A stretch of 64,000 nt of DNA from Kitagawia praeruptora (GCA_037693485.1 CM075347.1:64762501-64826500), one strand, 5' to 3'. Positions 10,138 to 21,726 are shown, numbered from the stretch's first letter. The notes: generated by a model not told the origin, from the sequence alone. Made by a program: numbers and translations.

Positions 10138-13100
10138 TTACTGATAATACTTCTTGAGATGTTCTGCATTCCAAGCTCTCGGAATGAGGTTCCCATCCAT
10201 ATCCATCAAGTGGTAGGTTCCTTCCCAAATGGCTGACTTTATCTGGTAAGGTCCCTCCTAATTTGCTCCAAAAGCTCCATGTGCCAGAACCCTGGTATTT
10301 GGCATGACTTTTCTCAGAACTAGGTCTCCAACTTTAAAAGGTCTTGCCTTCACCTTTTTGTTGTAATACCTTCGAACTCTCTGTTGATATGCTGCTAACT
10401 TCACTTGCGAATCTGCTATCAACTCTTCGACCATGTCCAAATACAGTCTATGATTGACCTCATTGTTCTCGGGGTCAAAATACTTTCTTCTTAGGGAACC
10501 TGTTCCAACTTCCACAGGTACCATAGCTTCACAACCATAAGCGAGAGTAAAGGGAGACTCACTTGTTGTAGTTCTAGGCGTGGTGTTATACGACCACAAG
10601 ACTCCAGGAAGCTCCTCTGGCCAGCTTCCTTTCTTATCTTCAAGCCTCATCTTCAAAGTATGCTTGATAGTCTTATTCACCGCTTCAGTCTGTCCATTAC
10701 TCTGTGGATAGTACACTGCTGAAAATGCCTTCTGAATTCCAAACTGCTCACACAACCCTCTAAGCTCTCTACTATCAAACTGCTTCCCGTTGTCAGAAAT
10801 CAGCTTATGCGGAATGCCAAACATGCATACAATGGCTCGAAACACGAACTCAGTCAATTTTGATGCTGTAATCTTAGCAAGTGGTTCTGCTTCTGTCCAC
10901 TTTGTGAAGTAATCAACTGCAACCACTGCATATTTCACTCCTCCTTTTCCTTTCGAGAGTTCTCCAATGAGGTCTATCCCCCAAACGGCGAATGGCCAAG
11001 GACTAACAATCTGTTTGATAGGTGCTACAGGACGACTATCAAAATTTACAAACCTCTGACAATTACTGCATGCCTGTACGAATTTGGTAGCATCTGCTTT
11101 GATGGTTGGCCAATAATATCATTGTCGAAGGACCTTCATGGCTAAAGAATTACCCCCCGAGTGATTTCCACATACTCCTTCATGAATCTCCTCGAGGATA
11201 TACTTGCATTGTTCTCCAGCTACACACTTGAGCAAAGGTTGATTGAATCCTCGTCTATACATAACTCCATCATAGATTACATACTTGGCTGCATGATACC
11301 TCAGCTTTCTGGCATCATCTTAACTGGGAGGTAGCTCCCCTTTGTCCAGGTAACGATGTATTGGGGTCATCCAGGAATCTTCAACTGGAAACTCGATGTC
11401 CATCACTTCTTCTTTGAAAACACTAGGTTGCTCCTGAATCTGAAGTGGGATTACCCCCAATAATGTGGATTCTCTCTGAGATCCTAGCTTGGCTAATGCA
11501 TCTGCATTTGTATTTTTTCCTCGAGGTATTTGATCTAGCTTCACCTCTTTGAACCTCGCGATCAACTCCTGGGAGTACCTCAAATACAAGTCTGTTCGTG
11601 GACCTCTCGCCTGAAAACCACCATGAATCTGCCAAACTACTAACATCGAATCACTGAACACTCTAATATTCTCAACTTTCATCTCCAAGGCTAGCTTGAG
11701 ACCTGCAATCAATGCCTCATACTCTGCATCATTGTTTGTGGCTCTAAAAGCAAAATGAATCGAACTATAGAGTTGGTGTCCCTCTGGACTAATTAGCTCT
11801 ATGCCTGTACCTGCTCCACCACTGTTAGCAGCTCCATCTACATACAGTGTCCACCAGGGTGCACAGTTGTCATTCTCTATCTGTTCTTCCACCACCTCTT
11901 TTGGCCCCTCCTGGCCAGTAACCTCCACATGAGGTGGAAACTCGATTAAGAAATCTGCTAGAGCTTGAGCTTTTATTGCTGTCTTTGGCTTGTATTCTAT
12001 GTCGAACTGTCCCAACTCCACAGCCCACTTTAACATTCTCCCAGAAGTTTCTGGCCTATGCATCACTTGCTTAAGTGGATATGAGGTTCTTACCTCAATC
12101 TTGTGAGCTTGGAAGTAAGGTCGCAGCTTCCTGGAAGCTAGAATCAATGCGAAAACCAGCTTCTCCATTCCTGTATACCTCGTTTCTGCATCAAGTAACC
12201 TTTTACTAACATAGTAGACTGGGCTCTGTTGTCCATTCTCTTCTCGAACCACAACTGCATTAATGGAATACTCTGATACGGCCAAGTAAAGTATCAATGT
12301 TTCTCCATCCACAGGTTTGGCTAACAATGGGGGCTCCCCAAATGCTCCTTTAACTTTCCAAACGCTATCTCACATTCTGCTGTCCACTCGAATTTGCTTC
12401 CTTTCTTTATAGCTTTAAAGAACTCCTGACACTTATCAGTGGACTTCGAGATGAATCTATTCAAGGCTGCAACTCTCCCTGTGAGGGACTGAACCTCTCT
12501 CATAGTCCTTGGTGACCTCATATCAATCAATTCTTTAATCTTGACTGGGTTGGCTTCGATACCTCTGTGATTCACCATAAAACCCAGAAACTTTCCTGAT
12601 TCAACTCCGAACACACATTTTTTAGGGTTCAGCTTCATTCTGTACTTTTGCAAGATTCCGAACATTTCTTCTAAGTGTTTTACATGGTCAACAGCTTCCT
12701 TGGATTTGACTAGCATATCATCCACATATACTTCCATAGTATGGCCAATTTGGTCTTTAAACATCATATTCACTAACCGTTGGTATGTGGCTCCAGCATT
12801 AACCAATCCAAATGGCATGCATACATAGCAATAAAGACCTCTATCTGTAATAAAAGAAGTATGCTCTTGATCAGGTTCATACATAGGGATTTGATTGTAA
12901 CCTGAATATGCATCCATGAAGCTGAGGAGGGCATGTCCAGCTGTTGCATCCACTAGCTAATCAATCCGTGGCAGTGGGAAACTGTCCTTCGGGCATGCTT
13001 TGTTGAGATCTGTGAAGTCCACACAGGTTCTCTATTTCCCATTAGGTTTCCTTACCAAAACAGGGTTTGCCAACCATACTGGGTAGAAAGATTCTTTAAC

Positions 13101-13565
13101 CAATCCTGCATCCAATAACCTGTCGACCTCTTCTTTCAATGCTTGAGCTCTTTCTCCACTAACTGGTCTTCGCTTCTGTCTCACTCCTTTCTTTTCTGGA
13201 TCAATATTCAACTTGTGACACATGACCTTTGGATCTATCCCTTCCATATCTGCGTGACACCATGCGAACACATCCAGGTTCTTGCCCAAAAAGGTAATGA
13301 GAGATTCCTTTAAGGCTGGGTCGAGTTGAGCTCCAATCTTTAACACTTTTGTACCATCTTTGTCATTCATCTTCACATCCAAAGTTTCACCAGCTGGTCC
13401 AGCCTTGACCATGGTTTCTGGCATTCGAGGATCTAAGTCTACCTCCATCTCTGTGGTTGAGTCCTCTTGAGGTTCCTGGACTGTAGATGGTTCCTGAACT
13501 TCGTGCATGACATTCCTTCTCTTTGATGCTGGCTGACTGTCTTCACTGCTTCCATTATGTTTCAA
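10138..13565 (-). pseudogene. Tat pol: RT, RNase H, second RNase H, integrase (broken)
   Basis: Open pieces in order: RT start (13032-13565, ending at PNGK); RT palm with VYVDDML (12321-12953); RNase H plus a plant/archaeal-type RNase H with YVDGAANSGG (11320-12327); and the integrase core with D in VDYFTKW, D in SDNGKQF and E in NGQTEAVNK (10258-10938). Breaks are stops at 13032-13034 (TAG), 12957-12959 (TAG), about 11320 (TAA), 11119-11121 (TGA) and 10258-10260 (TAG), plus a one-base frameshift near 12325 in a C run. The remnant ends at a TAA at 10138. It cannot make a functional pol as it stands. Confidence 0.9.
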
Positions 13566-13568
13566 TTT

Positions 13569-16169
13569 TCAGGATTTTTCTTCATCCAATCCTTCTGCCA
13601 TACACACATCACCATCCTTGTCCGTTGGGGGTGCACTTTCTAACAGCAGGTAAGGGGTATCTGGTCCCCGAAAAACTGGAATCTCAGCATGAGGTTCCTC
13701 TTCTATGATCTCTTCAATTCTTATAGCTCTACAGGATGCTGGCACAAAACCTTCCAAGGGCGGACTACGCAGGTCGAGCGTTATTTTGTCTGGGTTCTTT
13801 CCTGGAAAATCATCAGGAACCTCGTCCCTGGGTTCAGGCAATTTAGCAGCCTTAGCAGCATGTTGCAAAGCTTTGGTGTAGCACTCTCTAGACTCATACT
13901 GGCATCCTCGAACTACACCAATTCCATTTGGTGTTGGGAACTTCATAGTTAGATGGTAAATGGAGGTTATCACCCTCATCTCTTTCAAGACGGGTCTTCC
14001 CAGAATAGCATTGTAGTTCATATTCTCCTCTATAACGATGAATTCTGCCAGCTGTGTAATGCAACATGGTTTGTTACCTAGAGTTACTGGTAAACGAATC
14101 TTACCTTTGATAGGAACCTGATTATTAGTAAATCCGTACAAGGTATCCTTTGTTGGAGTTAAGTCTTTATCCAGAAAATGCATCTTCTTGAAAGCTGAGT
14201 AAGATAACAGGTTTACAGAGCTTCCATTATCAACTAGCACTCGATGAACCTCATAAGACCCGATTCCTGCCTCGACCACTAAAGCATCGGTATGGGGATG
14301 GTGCACCCAAGAAGCATCTTCTTCAGTGAAAGTAATATCTACATCCTCTCCTTCAAATAGCTTTGGAGACCTCTGTGACAGATTATAAACACTGGTCAAA
14401 GGACGTTCTTTAGCTTCACGGGTATATCTCTCCATGGCGCTCCTGCTACTTCCTCCAATGTGGGGACCTCCTATAATTGTGCGTATGCACCCAGCCTTAG
14501 GTGGTCCTTCCATCACAACAGGTTCCTGTGTCTGTGTCTTCTGAGTCTTCTCATCTCTATACTTTTTGCCTTCTTGAGCCACCCATTCACTTAACTGCCC
14601 TTGTCTGATTAGAGTTTCGATTAGGTCCCTGAGGTGACGACAGTCTGCAGTATTATGCCCATTGTTATCATGGAAGTCACAGTATGGACGCTCATTCTTA
14701 TTCCCTGGGGGACCAGTTCTGAAAGGCTTCTTAAACCACGAGGACTTCTCATTCACCGCGTAAATGTGATCGATTGGAGCTACCAAAGGGGTGAAAGTTT
14801 CATAGACAGGTCTCTCATGTTTGTTGTTGTTATAGGAAGCTGGTGGCGGGACCTGACTCATGACAGGTCTAGTAGGATTCACCGCTTCAGGCTTTACCTG
14901 GGATGTACGACTAACCACCTTTTTACTATCACGACCATTGGGGCTTCTTGGTCTTGACCTCTTGCTTCCACTTTGCCTTACGAAATCTAGATCCTTCTTT
15001 AACTCGGCCAGAGATTCCTCCACAAGACGAAAAGGTTCTGCCTGGGCATAAAAATCTGCCAACGTCTCTGGTTCTTTTCCTTGAAGTGCTTTCCAAAAGT
15101 CTGAGCCTCCTTTGACTCCAGCAATTAAAAAATTCTTTATGGTTTCCTCAGATGCTTTCCTAACCTTCGGAACCTCTGCATTGAACCTCTTGAAGTATTC
15201 CGTCAATGTCTCACTAGGTCTTTGCTTGATGTTGGCTAAGGTATTGGTAGGTGGTGCGAATGCAACGGAAGCTCTGAATTGAGAGACGAAGAGCTTTCCC
15301 ATACTCACCCAAGAACCAATCGAATCGGTAGGTAACCTCTTGAACCATTGATGGGCTCCACCCTGTGGAGTTGTAGCCAGTAACCTGCATCTGGTGGCTT
15401 CCTTCACTTGATAGACATCCATCTCTGTGTCGAAACGACTGAGGTATTCAATGGGGTCAGTAGTTCCATCGAATTTCAACTCATTCGAAGGCTTGTAAGA
15501 CCTAGGCAGAGCCGACTTTCGAACCCTCTTGGTGAAAGGAGAAGCAGTAATAGGGTTCACAGCAAGATTCTTTTCATCCTTGAGCTGAGCCAAAATTTTC
15601 TTGATATCTTCTGTTGTCACCTCCCCAGTAGCTTCCGCCTTTGTCTTTTTGCTCGTTCCTTCCTCCTCTTGCGACTCTGCAGTGCTTGATTCTTCAGTAT
15701 CCTCATCTGAATCTGTGTTTTCTTCTTCAATTATCTCAACAGATGGGTCTTTATCTTTCTTCTTTTTCTGTGAGGAACCTCCAGTCTTGGTCTTCTTCTT
15801 TCCCTTGGACCCTGTACGGCCCTTGCTAACAGTTTTACTCTTCTCAGGATTCTCTAGTTCTTCATCACCATTATTCTGCTTTGGTTCTTCACCATCTTCT
15901 GGAACCTCCTCACCATCCTCAGATTCTTCTTCCTCAAAGTTCAACTGTTTCGGAGTAACCTTCGACTTCTTGCCTTTCTTTGCCTTCTTTTTCTTCTTTT
16001 TGCTTGAAGCCTGCTCCAAAGTCGACAACCGTTCTCCCACAGTCTTTAAGATTTCCATCATAGTTGCTTTGGTAACCTTCGGTGCTTTGTGAGGAGATTT
16101 GTTCCCATCGTGAATCTGTCGCTCAGAACGGGTTGCTTCGCTATCAGAGTTGCCTGACATCTTTTCCAC
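13569..16169 (-). CDS. Tat gag-protease polyprotein
   Basis: An 866-codon open frame that would form the virus-like particle and process the polyprotein. The first third is lysine- and glutamate-rich and low in complexity. A retrotransposon gag domain follows (LKFDGTTDPIEYLSRF ... HQWFKRL). Then comes a CxxHx4Hx4C knuckle variant, CDFHDNNGHNTADC, typical of Tat gag, and an aspartic protease with VDNGSS near the C-terminus. Two start codons lie close together (16169 and 16160), about 20-30 bases from the primer site. The frame ends at a TGA at 13569-13571, and pol continues in the same frame beyond it. A 163-codon plus-strand frame at 15601-16092 is its shadow. Confidence 0.9.
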   Translation of the reverse strand: MEKMSGNSDSEATRSERQIHDGNKSPHKAPKVTKATMMEILKTVGERLSTLEQASSKKKKKKAKKGKKSKVTPKQLNFEEEESEDGEEVPEDGEEPKQNNGDEELENPEKSKTVSKGRTGSKGKKKTKTGGSSQKKKKDKDPSVEIIEEENTDSDEDTEESSTAESQEEEGTSKKTKAEATGEVTTEDIKKILAQLKDEKNLAVNPITASPFTKRVRKSALPRSYKPSNELKFDGTTDPIEYLSRFDTEMDVYQVKEATRCRLLATTPQGGAHQWFKRLPTDSIGSWVSMGKLFVSQFRASVAFAPPTNTLANIKQRPSETLTEYFKRFNAEVPKVRKASEETIKNFLIAGVKGGSDFWKALQGKEPETLADFYAQAEPFRLVEESLAELKKDLDFVRQSGSKRSRPRSPNGRDSKKVVSRTSQVKPEAVNPTRPVMSQVPPPASYNNNKHERPVYETFTPLVAPIDHIYAVNEKSSWFKKPFRTGPPGNKNERPYCDFHDNNGHNTADCRHLRDLIETLIRQGQLSEWVAQEGKKYRDEKTQKTQTQEPVVMEGPPKAGCIRTIIGGPHIGGSSRSAMERYTREAKERPLTSVYNLSQRSPKLFEGEDVDITFTEEDASWVHHPHTDALVVEAGIGSYEVHRVLVDNGSSVNLLSYSAFKKMHFLDKDLTPTKDTLYGFTNNQVPIKGKIRLPVTLGNKPCCITQLAEFIVIEENMNYNAILGRPVLKEMRVITSIYHLTMKFPTPNGIGVVRGCQYESRECYTKALQHAAKAAKLPEPRDEVPDDFPGKNPDKITLDLRSPPLEGFVPASCRAIRIEEIIEEEPHAEIPVFRGPDTPYLLLESAPPTDKDGDVCMAEGLDEEKS

Positions 16170-16187
16170 TCTTAAGATGTTAACTAT

Positions 16188-16205
16188 CCCCTCCTTCTAG
16201 CGCCA
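16188..16205 (-). promoter_or_regulatory. Tat primer binding site
   Basis: One base inside the 5' LTR, the minus strand reads TGGCGCTAGAAGGAGGGG, starting with the TGG expected to pair with a tRNA CCA end. I cannot name the tRNA with confidence. Confidence 0.65.
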
Positions 16206-16206
16206 A

Positions 16207-17084
16207 TGTTGATGAGTGGATTTTGTAACAACCTTTGAGAGGTTTACAGGTAGTTGTATAGGCTAGCGATCAACTGTCCTGTGAAAGGTTTGGGTTGTGT
16301 TTGTGGGGGTTGAGCTGTGCACGAGGGTGTCTCCAATAATCTCAAGTGCCTTTAGAGAAAATCAGAGAACTTAATGCGTCTTCCCCCTGAGGTGCCTACG
16401 TACCCTTGTATATATAGGGATCAAGCTCACGTAGTTCTAATGTGATTCTGTCTCTTGCTGGAACAGCTGTATTCGGTCACCTAGTTCGTGTAGGACTCAG
16501 GTTCCTTTAGAGCCTTCCACGAACTAGTTGGCTAAGTAGAATAGAACTCAAGTTCGTACCCTACTATAATTCCCTCATTGATCAGAGATATTCTAGGATC
16601 ATCTGCGCCCTAGAATTATACTCCAATATTAATTCGTTTATCTGTTCTAGATGGCTTCTAGAACCTTCTGTTGGCAACTCGTAGGAACCTGGTACTCAGG
16701 AACCTATATCTTAGGAGCCTATATCTTAGGAGCCTATATCTTAGGAACCTCCTTATTTCGGGACATATCACTTAGGGACCTCCCTTTAGGCATCAGTACC
16801 TGCACAAATAACAAATTGGTTAGACTGGATAGCTCTTCACATGCTCTCGTCATCTCTATGGCTGTTGTTATGCGAACTTGAACTCTTCCGCTAGGAGGAA
16901 CCTGGTCTTCTAGTGCTCAGCTCAGCTTCCTGATCATTGGGAACCTCCTGATACTCATACTTCCTTAGTCATTTCTTCTATCTGACCTTCACAACTCGTA
17001 CTGGATCTATCTTCTGGCTCGTATGGATCGAACCCTATAGCTTAATGAGCCTAAATCTAGCCCATGGAGATTTTGGGCACAACA
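16207..17084 (-). repeat. Tat 5' LTR (878 bp)
   Basis: This is the second LTR copy, upstream of gag in the element's own orientation, and it is followed by the TSD GTTTC. The extra 15-bp unit lies near 16711-16741. The 76-codon plus-strand frame at 16651-16881 reads this repeat and is not a gene. Confidence 0.93.
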
Positions 17085-17228
17085 GTTTCGATTATTCTGT
17101 TTATGTAATGTGAGTAGAATTGATTTACTGACAAATAATGTTTAGGATTTGCTTGTAAGTTACTATTTAATTGTATGTTATATTCTTGTTTACTTGCGTA
17201 GATCAGCCTATTTATATGTAAAACAGAG

Positions 17229-17800
17229 ATGGAGAGGTTTTATAAAAGGAAGTTAGAATCAGTTGAAGTACAAGTATCTATCCCAACAGTAGCAGTCCGA
17301 CCAGTCCCATTGGTGTCTGTCCCAACAGATGAAATTTCTTGTGAAAGAGATAATTTAGATTTAAGAAGAACTCTTGCTAAAAGCGAAGAAATCAATTTAG
17401 CCAAACTTGAATACAATCCTGGACTTTGAATTCTAATCTCAGATTATAATGTTAATATTCAAGATGAAGTAAGGAGAAGATACATGCTACGAGGTCCTTG
17501 TCAACCGAAGTTAGCGAACAACCAGAAGTTCCCGCTAACTAACAAAATTTGGGAAAAAATGTAGAAGATTTAATCGAAGGTGGTTTAAAGATCATTCAAG
17601 TTGGTTAGAGTACAACATTGATAATGATGCAGCATATTGCTTATGTTGTTATTTGTTTAAAGAATTTGTTGGGGAGGATGATGCTTTTGCTTGTAAAGGC
17701 TACTCAAATTGGGAAAAAGTGACAGATTTGGGAAATATATTGGTGGGCTTGATAGTGCACATTGGCGTAAGTCAATTGCTTAGTTGAACCAAAATCAGCA
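17229..17800 (+). pseudogene. hAT transposase N-terminus, TTF-type zinc finger remnant
   Basis: It begins MERFYKRK, a common start of plant TTF-type hAT transposases, and stays open to 17429. Beyond that, translated fragments in shifting frames include RRRYMLRGPCQP, WFKDHSSWLEYN and AYCLCCYLFKEF, the TTF zinc finger with its cysteines. Stops and frameshifts separate them. It lies just right of the Tat insertion and, with the segments that follow, forms one decayed gene. Confidence 0.75.
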
Positions 17801-18697
17801 TAAAGCAAAATTTTTTAACAAACAGTCTAGTGAAGATCAAGCTAAATATCATTTTCGTTTGGAGTTATCGGCTAATGCTATTCGATTTCTCCTAAGACAA
17901 GGACTTCATTTTCGTGGTCACGATGAATCCACTGATTCAACTAACCAAGGTAACTTTTAAAACTTTTAAAGTTTATGGGTTGCTTGAAAGAAAAAATAAA
18001 AGATGTCACTTTGCATAATGCTCCTGAGAATGCTAAATTGGTATCGCCTGAGATTCAGAAAGACATTGTCAATGCAATTGCAATTGAAACAATTAATGTG
18101 ATTGTAAAAAATATTGGGAATTCTTTATTCTCAATTCTAGTAGACGAGTCTCGCGATATCTCAATGAAGGAGCAGATGGTAGTTGTCTTACGTTATGTTG
18201 ACAAAAATGGTTACGTAATTGAACGATTTGTTGGTCTAGAGCATGTGCCCAGTACCACTACTTTGTCACTTAAGGTTGCTACTGATGGATTATTTTCGAG
18301 ATATGGGTTGACCATGACTAGATTAAGGGGACAAGGTTACGACATGGCGAGTAATATGCAAGGAAAATACAACAGTTTAAAGACACTTATTTTAAATGAG
18401 AATTCTAGCGCTTATTACATTCACTACTTTGCACATCAACTAGCTTTAGTTGGTGTAGCCAAGAAACATGTCCATGTTATGGAGTTTTTTTTTTCTACAG
18501 TTGGTAGCATAAAGAATGTTATTGGGGCAATCGCTAAACGATCTAACATCCTACAAGAAAAACAAATTGCCTGCATTGCCCAAGCATTACAAAATGAAGA
18601 GATTACAAGCGGTCGTGGTCTGAATCAGAGTACTAATCTCAAGCGATGGAGATACCCGATGGAGTTCGCATTACGATACTTTATTATGTTTACTTAA
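17800..18697 (+). pseudogene. hAT transposase core (DUF4371 / RNase H-like) remnant
   Basis: After a short broken stretch (RFLLRQGLHFRGH), a 240-codon open piece at 17975-18697 carries SILVDESRDIS with the first catalytic Asp and LRGQGYDMASNM with the second; a Gly is more usual after that Asp. HQLALVGVAKKH follows, part of the DUF4371 fold. These transposases cut the element ends in the nucleus. A TAA ends the piece and the frame shifts. Confidence 0.8.
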
Positions 18698-18698
18698 T

Positions 18699-19640
18699 TT
18701 GTTTTCATCCACCACTGAAGTCTTGGAAATTATGGTCGAAGATGTATCTAATTATGAACAAGCAACTAATTTGCTTCTGATTATGCAATCATATGGCTTT
18801 GTGTTTACTCTACACTTGATTAAAACTATTTTTGGAATTTCTAATGAATTATCAAAATTTCTACAATGCAAAGACCAGGATATTGCTAATGCCATTGTAT
18901 TGGTAAAAGTCTGTGAACTCAGATTACAAGAGATGAGGGATAATGGGTGGAACTCTTTTATTAATGAAGTGTTTTCTTTCTGTGAGAGTCAGCTATTGAT
19001 GTTCTTTACATGAATTCTATATTCATACCTCGAGGTAGATCTCGACGCAAATCATATGTGACAACAAACTTACATCACTATCTTGTGGAGGTTTTTTATT
19101 TTATAATTGATATGCAACTTCAAGAGTTAAACAGTGGTTTTGATGAGGTGAATACGACATTACTACTCTGCATTTCTTGTTTGTGTCCGGATGATCTGTA
19201 TGTTGCTTTTGATAAACAAAAATTAATTCAACTTGGTGGGTGTTATCCAAAAGACTTCTCTCTAACTGAGCTTATAGGCCTTGACGATCAACTTCAGAAT
19301 TATATATATAATTGACATGCATTCAAGTATTGAATTTTCTAATTTGAAAGGGATTAGCACTCTTGCAAAAAATATGGTTGAATTAGGGAGGGACAGAGTA
19401 TATCCTTTGGTCTACAAATTGTTAACATTATCGTTGATTTTGCCAGTGGCTAATCGTGGAAAAAGTATTTTCGGGAATGCATATCGTGAAGACCAAGCTA
19501 CAAAATCGTATTGGAGATTAGTGGTTAAATGATAGTTTAAATATTTATATTGAAAAAGAAATTTTCGATTGTATTGATAATGAACTCATTCTCCAGCGAT
19601 TTCAAAATATGAAAACTCGCCGTGGAAACTTGTAATATTT
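18699..19640 (+). pseudogene. hAT transposase C-terminal half with dimerisation domain remnant
   Basis: Three overlapping pieces in different frames (18699-19013, 19010-19315, 19281-19532) continue the transposase. They include SGFDEVNTTLLLCISCL, where the Glu is the expected third catalytic residue, and YKLLTLSLILPVAN, the core of the hAT dimerisation region. The tail IEKEIFDCIDNELI reads through to about 19637, close to the element's right end at 19722. At least three frameshifts make it non-functional. Confidence 0.8.
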
Positions 19641-20092
19641 CTATGGTATGTCATATATTTTACATGTTTAGTTGAAATTTATATAGTACCCCCAATGTAT
19701 ACAAGTTCTGGCTCCGCCACTGCAGGTAGTCCGATGTTAAATTCAAATTTCTTTTAAACACGTTATTTTCAATTTGTTCCAATTTTAATTTTCTTAATCT
19801 TTGTCATAGACTACTAAACAATAACAAATAATATTCATTTACATAAAATAATTAATATGAGCATAAATTCTTATAAAAAATATATTTACATGTGAGAATG
19901 ATGTACTTGAGGGTGTTCTCAAACACTTTAACTGATATTAGTGCATTTTTCAATACAATTTTAAAAAGGTAAATTTATAAATACAAAATGCATTTTCTTA
20001 TTTTATGCTTGTATAAGGTCTAGCAATTCCATTATGAAGAAGTAGTACAAGAAAAACGGGTCTATATAAATTTATCGATATCTAAGTAATAA

Positions 20093-20327
20093 GAGCATCT
20101 TCAATGGAGTAAATTCCTTAGCTAAAATTTTAAAAAACTTACTAAAATTGAAAATTATACATAATGTGTTAAAAATTCATCACTCCAATGGGGCATTCCC
20201 CTTGTCTAAAACTTTAGCCAATCCTCTTTATTTTTTCAATATTGATCATATTTGTTGAAATTCTACAAATTTATAGTAAATGCCATGTCAATTCTCTCCC
20301 GTTTTCTTCCCATAACAAAAAAAATTG

Positions 20328-20373
<46 letters not shown>

Positions 20374-20508
20374 CTTTTTTCAAATGTACCAACCATTATA
20401 GGCAATTTCCATGAGAGCAAAACACCTTAAAGGTTCAGTAAATTTTAGCCAACTATTACTTTTTTGAAATTTATCCAATCAACTTAACCAATATTGTTGG
20501 AGGTGCTC
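20093..20508. mobile_element. PIF/Harbinger (Tourist-like) MITE
   Basis: The ends GAGCATCTTCAATGG and the complement of TTGGAGGTGCTC form imperfect inverted repeats. A TAA duplication flanks them at 20090-20092 and 20509-20511, the hallmark of Harbinger elements. There is no coding sequence inside. An ATA microsatellite has expanded at 20328-20371. Confidence 0.75.
20328..20371. repeat. (ATA)n microsatellite
   Basis: About 14-15 uninterrupted ATA units within the Harbinger MITE. Confidence 0.95.
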
Positions 20509-21309
20509 TAAGTGATGCAAAAATTTCTATTTTTTTATGAAAATCGATCGAAAAAAATTTTTTTGCCAACATTGGTAAGTAATCAGATTTAGACGGATCT
20601 AGGTGGTTTAAGTGCAATTAATCGGAAAAACTTTAGGTGAAATAATTCGGATTTAGTTGGAATTAATCGATCAAAATTTTTAAAAGCGATCAAATTAAAA
20701 ATAAATTATAAATATCTTTTTCTTTTATTAACAAAATATAGAATATTGATAAAAAAAAATACCACCTTTTCTAATTTTTTTTTTACAGATTTTACCATCT
20801 TCTCAAAATATTTGCAAAAAAACTTTTTTTTTAAAAAAATATTTGCAAAAATACCATCTTATTTGCAAAAATACGATCTGCAACTACATGCAACGTTGCA
20901 TCTATATGACTGCGTTGCAAGCAATTGCATTTGGTTGATTTGGCTGCATCTGGTTGCAAACAATATTTTTGCAAATTATTTTTTTTAAAAATATAATTTT
21001 GCAAAAAAATTCTAAACTTGGAGTATTAATGAAAAAAGCCCAAAAATATAATTTATACAAAGGAAATTCATATGTTGTATTTGATAACAAAATTAGAATA
21101 TTTTTATTTCAACTTTAACGTTTAAATACATTCAATTAGTAATTTTGATAGCCATTTTTTTTAATTAATCATCACTTAACCGATTAATTGATAATCTCTT
21201 CTAAATCTGCCTTGCGCTTTTTAGAACCACGTCAGAAAAAGGATAAATGAAAAAAAAATATAGATATATCATACTTTATGAATATCTTTATTTTGAGCCT
21301 CAGTATAAA
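20509..21309. other. AT-rich intergenic DNA with a TTTGCAAAAATAC-type repeat
   Basis: No gene seen. At 20740-21010, words such as TTTGCAAAAATAC and GTTGCA/TGCAAC recur in both orientations. They resemble the ends and arms of the foldback element at 46.0-47.0 kb, so this is probably a degraded relative. Confidence 0.4.
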
Positions 21310-21726
21310 GAAAAACAAGTTAAAAATAACATTTTTTTTGGATAAAAATGATGAAAATAACGTCTTTTGAAGTAGGGTGTGAAAAATAACGTTTTGAATA
21401 CGCATTTTCAATTTGGGTATCCTAATACGCATTTTGAATTTGGGTATAAGTGGACCCCGTAGGAATAAAACCAAAAAGAAAATTAAAAAAAATAGTGATA
21501 CACTTGTTATAAATGCGTGTCAGGGTCAAATACGTATTTTGAAAATGCGTATCTGGACCTGATACGCATTTACAACATGCGTATCACTATTTTTTAATTT
21601 TATTTTTTGTTTTGTTTCGATAGGATCCAGTAATACCCAAATTGAAAATGCATATTAGAATACCAAAATTGAAAATGCGTATCCAAAACATAATTTTTAA
21701 CACCCCACCTCATAAAATGTTATTTA
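21310..21726. mobile_element. Foldback element, left portion (interrupted by Copia)
   Basis: The sequence folds on itself around 21541. The left arm (AATACGCATTTTCAATTTGG near 21398) is mirrored by the right arm (complement near 21662-21681). The arms continue outward through AGTAGGGTGTG and its mirror CACCCCACCT. The outermost part of the right arm lies beyond the Copia insertion at 35575-35630. No transposase is present. Confidence 0.7.

Larger units (their letters stand above)
4469..17084 (-). mobile_element. Tat-lineage Ty3/Gypsy retrotransposon with antisense gene, nested in hAT
   Basis: Two long LTRs (4469-5331 and 16207-17084) are flanked by an identical 5-bp TSD, GTTTC, at 4464-4468 and 17085-17089. 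Coding order on the minus strand is gag, protease, RT, RNase H, a second plant-type RNase H, then integrase, as in the Tat/Ogre/Retand group. Between integrase and the 3' LTR lies about 4.8 kb with a plus-strand two-exon gene. The LTRs differ at about nine substitutions by eye plus one 15-bp unit, so insertion was recent, yet pol carries several stops. Confidence 0.9.
4146..19722 (+). mobile_element. Decayed autonomous hAT transposon (TTF zinc finger / DUF4371 type)
   Basis: The left end begins CAGTGGCGG and the right end finishes CCGCCACTG. Flanking 8-bp repeats, AAGGTAGT at 4138-4145 and CAGGTAGT at 19723-19730, match at seven of eight positions and are read as the TSD. Transposase remnants lie at 17.2-19.6 kb on the plus strand. 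A 12.6-kb Tat retrotransposon occupies 4469-17084; without it the hAT would be about 3 kb, normal for this group. The right subterminal sequence TTCTGGCTCCGCCACTG is typical of plant hAT elements. Confidence 0.85.

Noticed and set aside
15601..16092. 163-codon plus-strand frame rich in Ser and Phe
   Set aside because: It is the exact antisense of the low-complexity Lys/Glu-rich start of Tat gag and has no promoter or domain.
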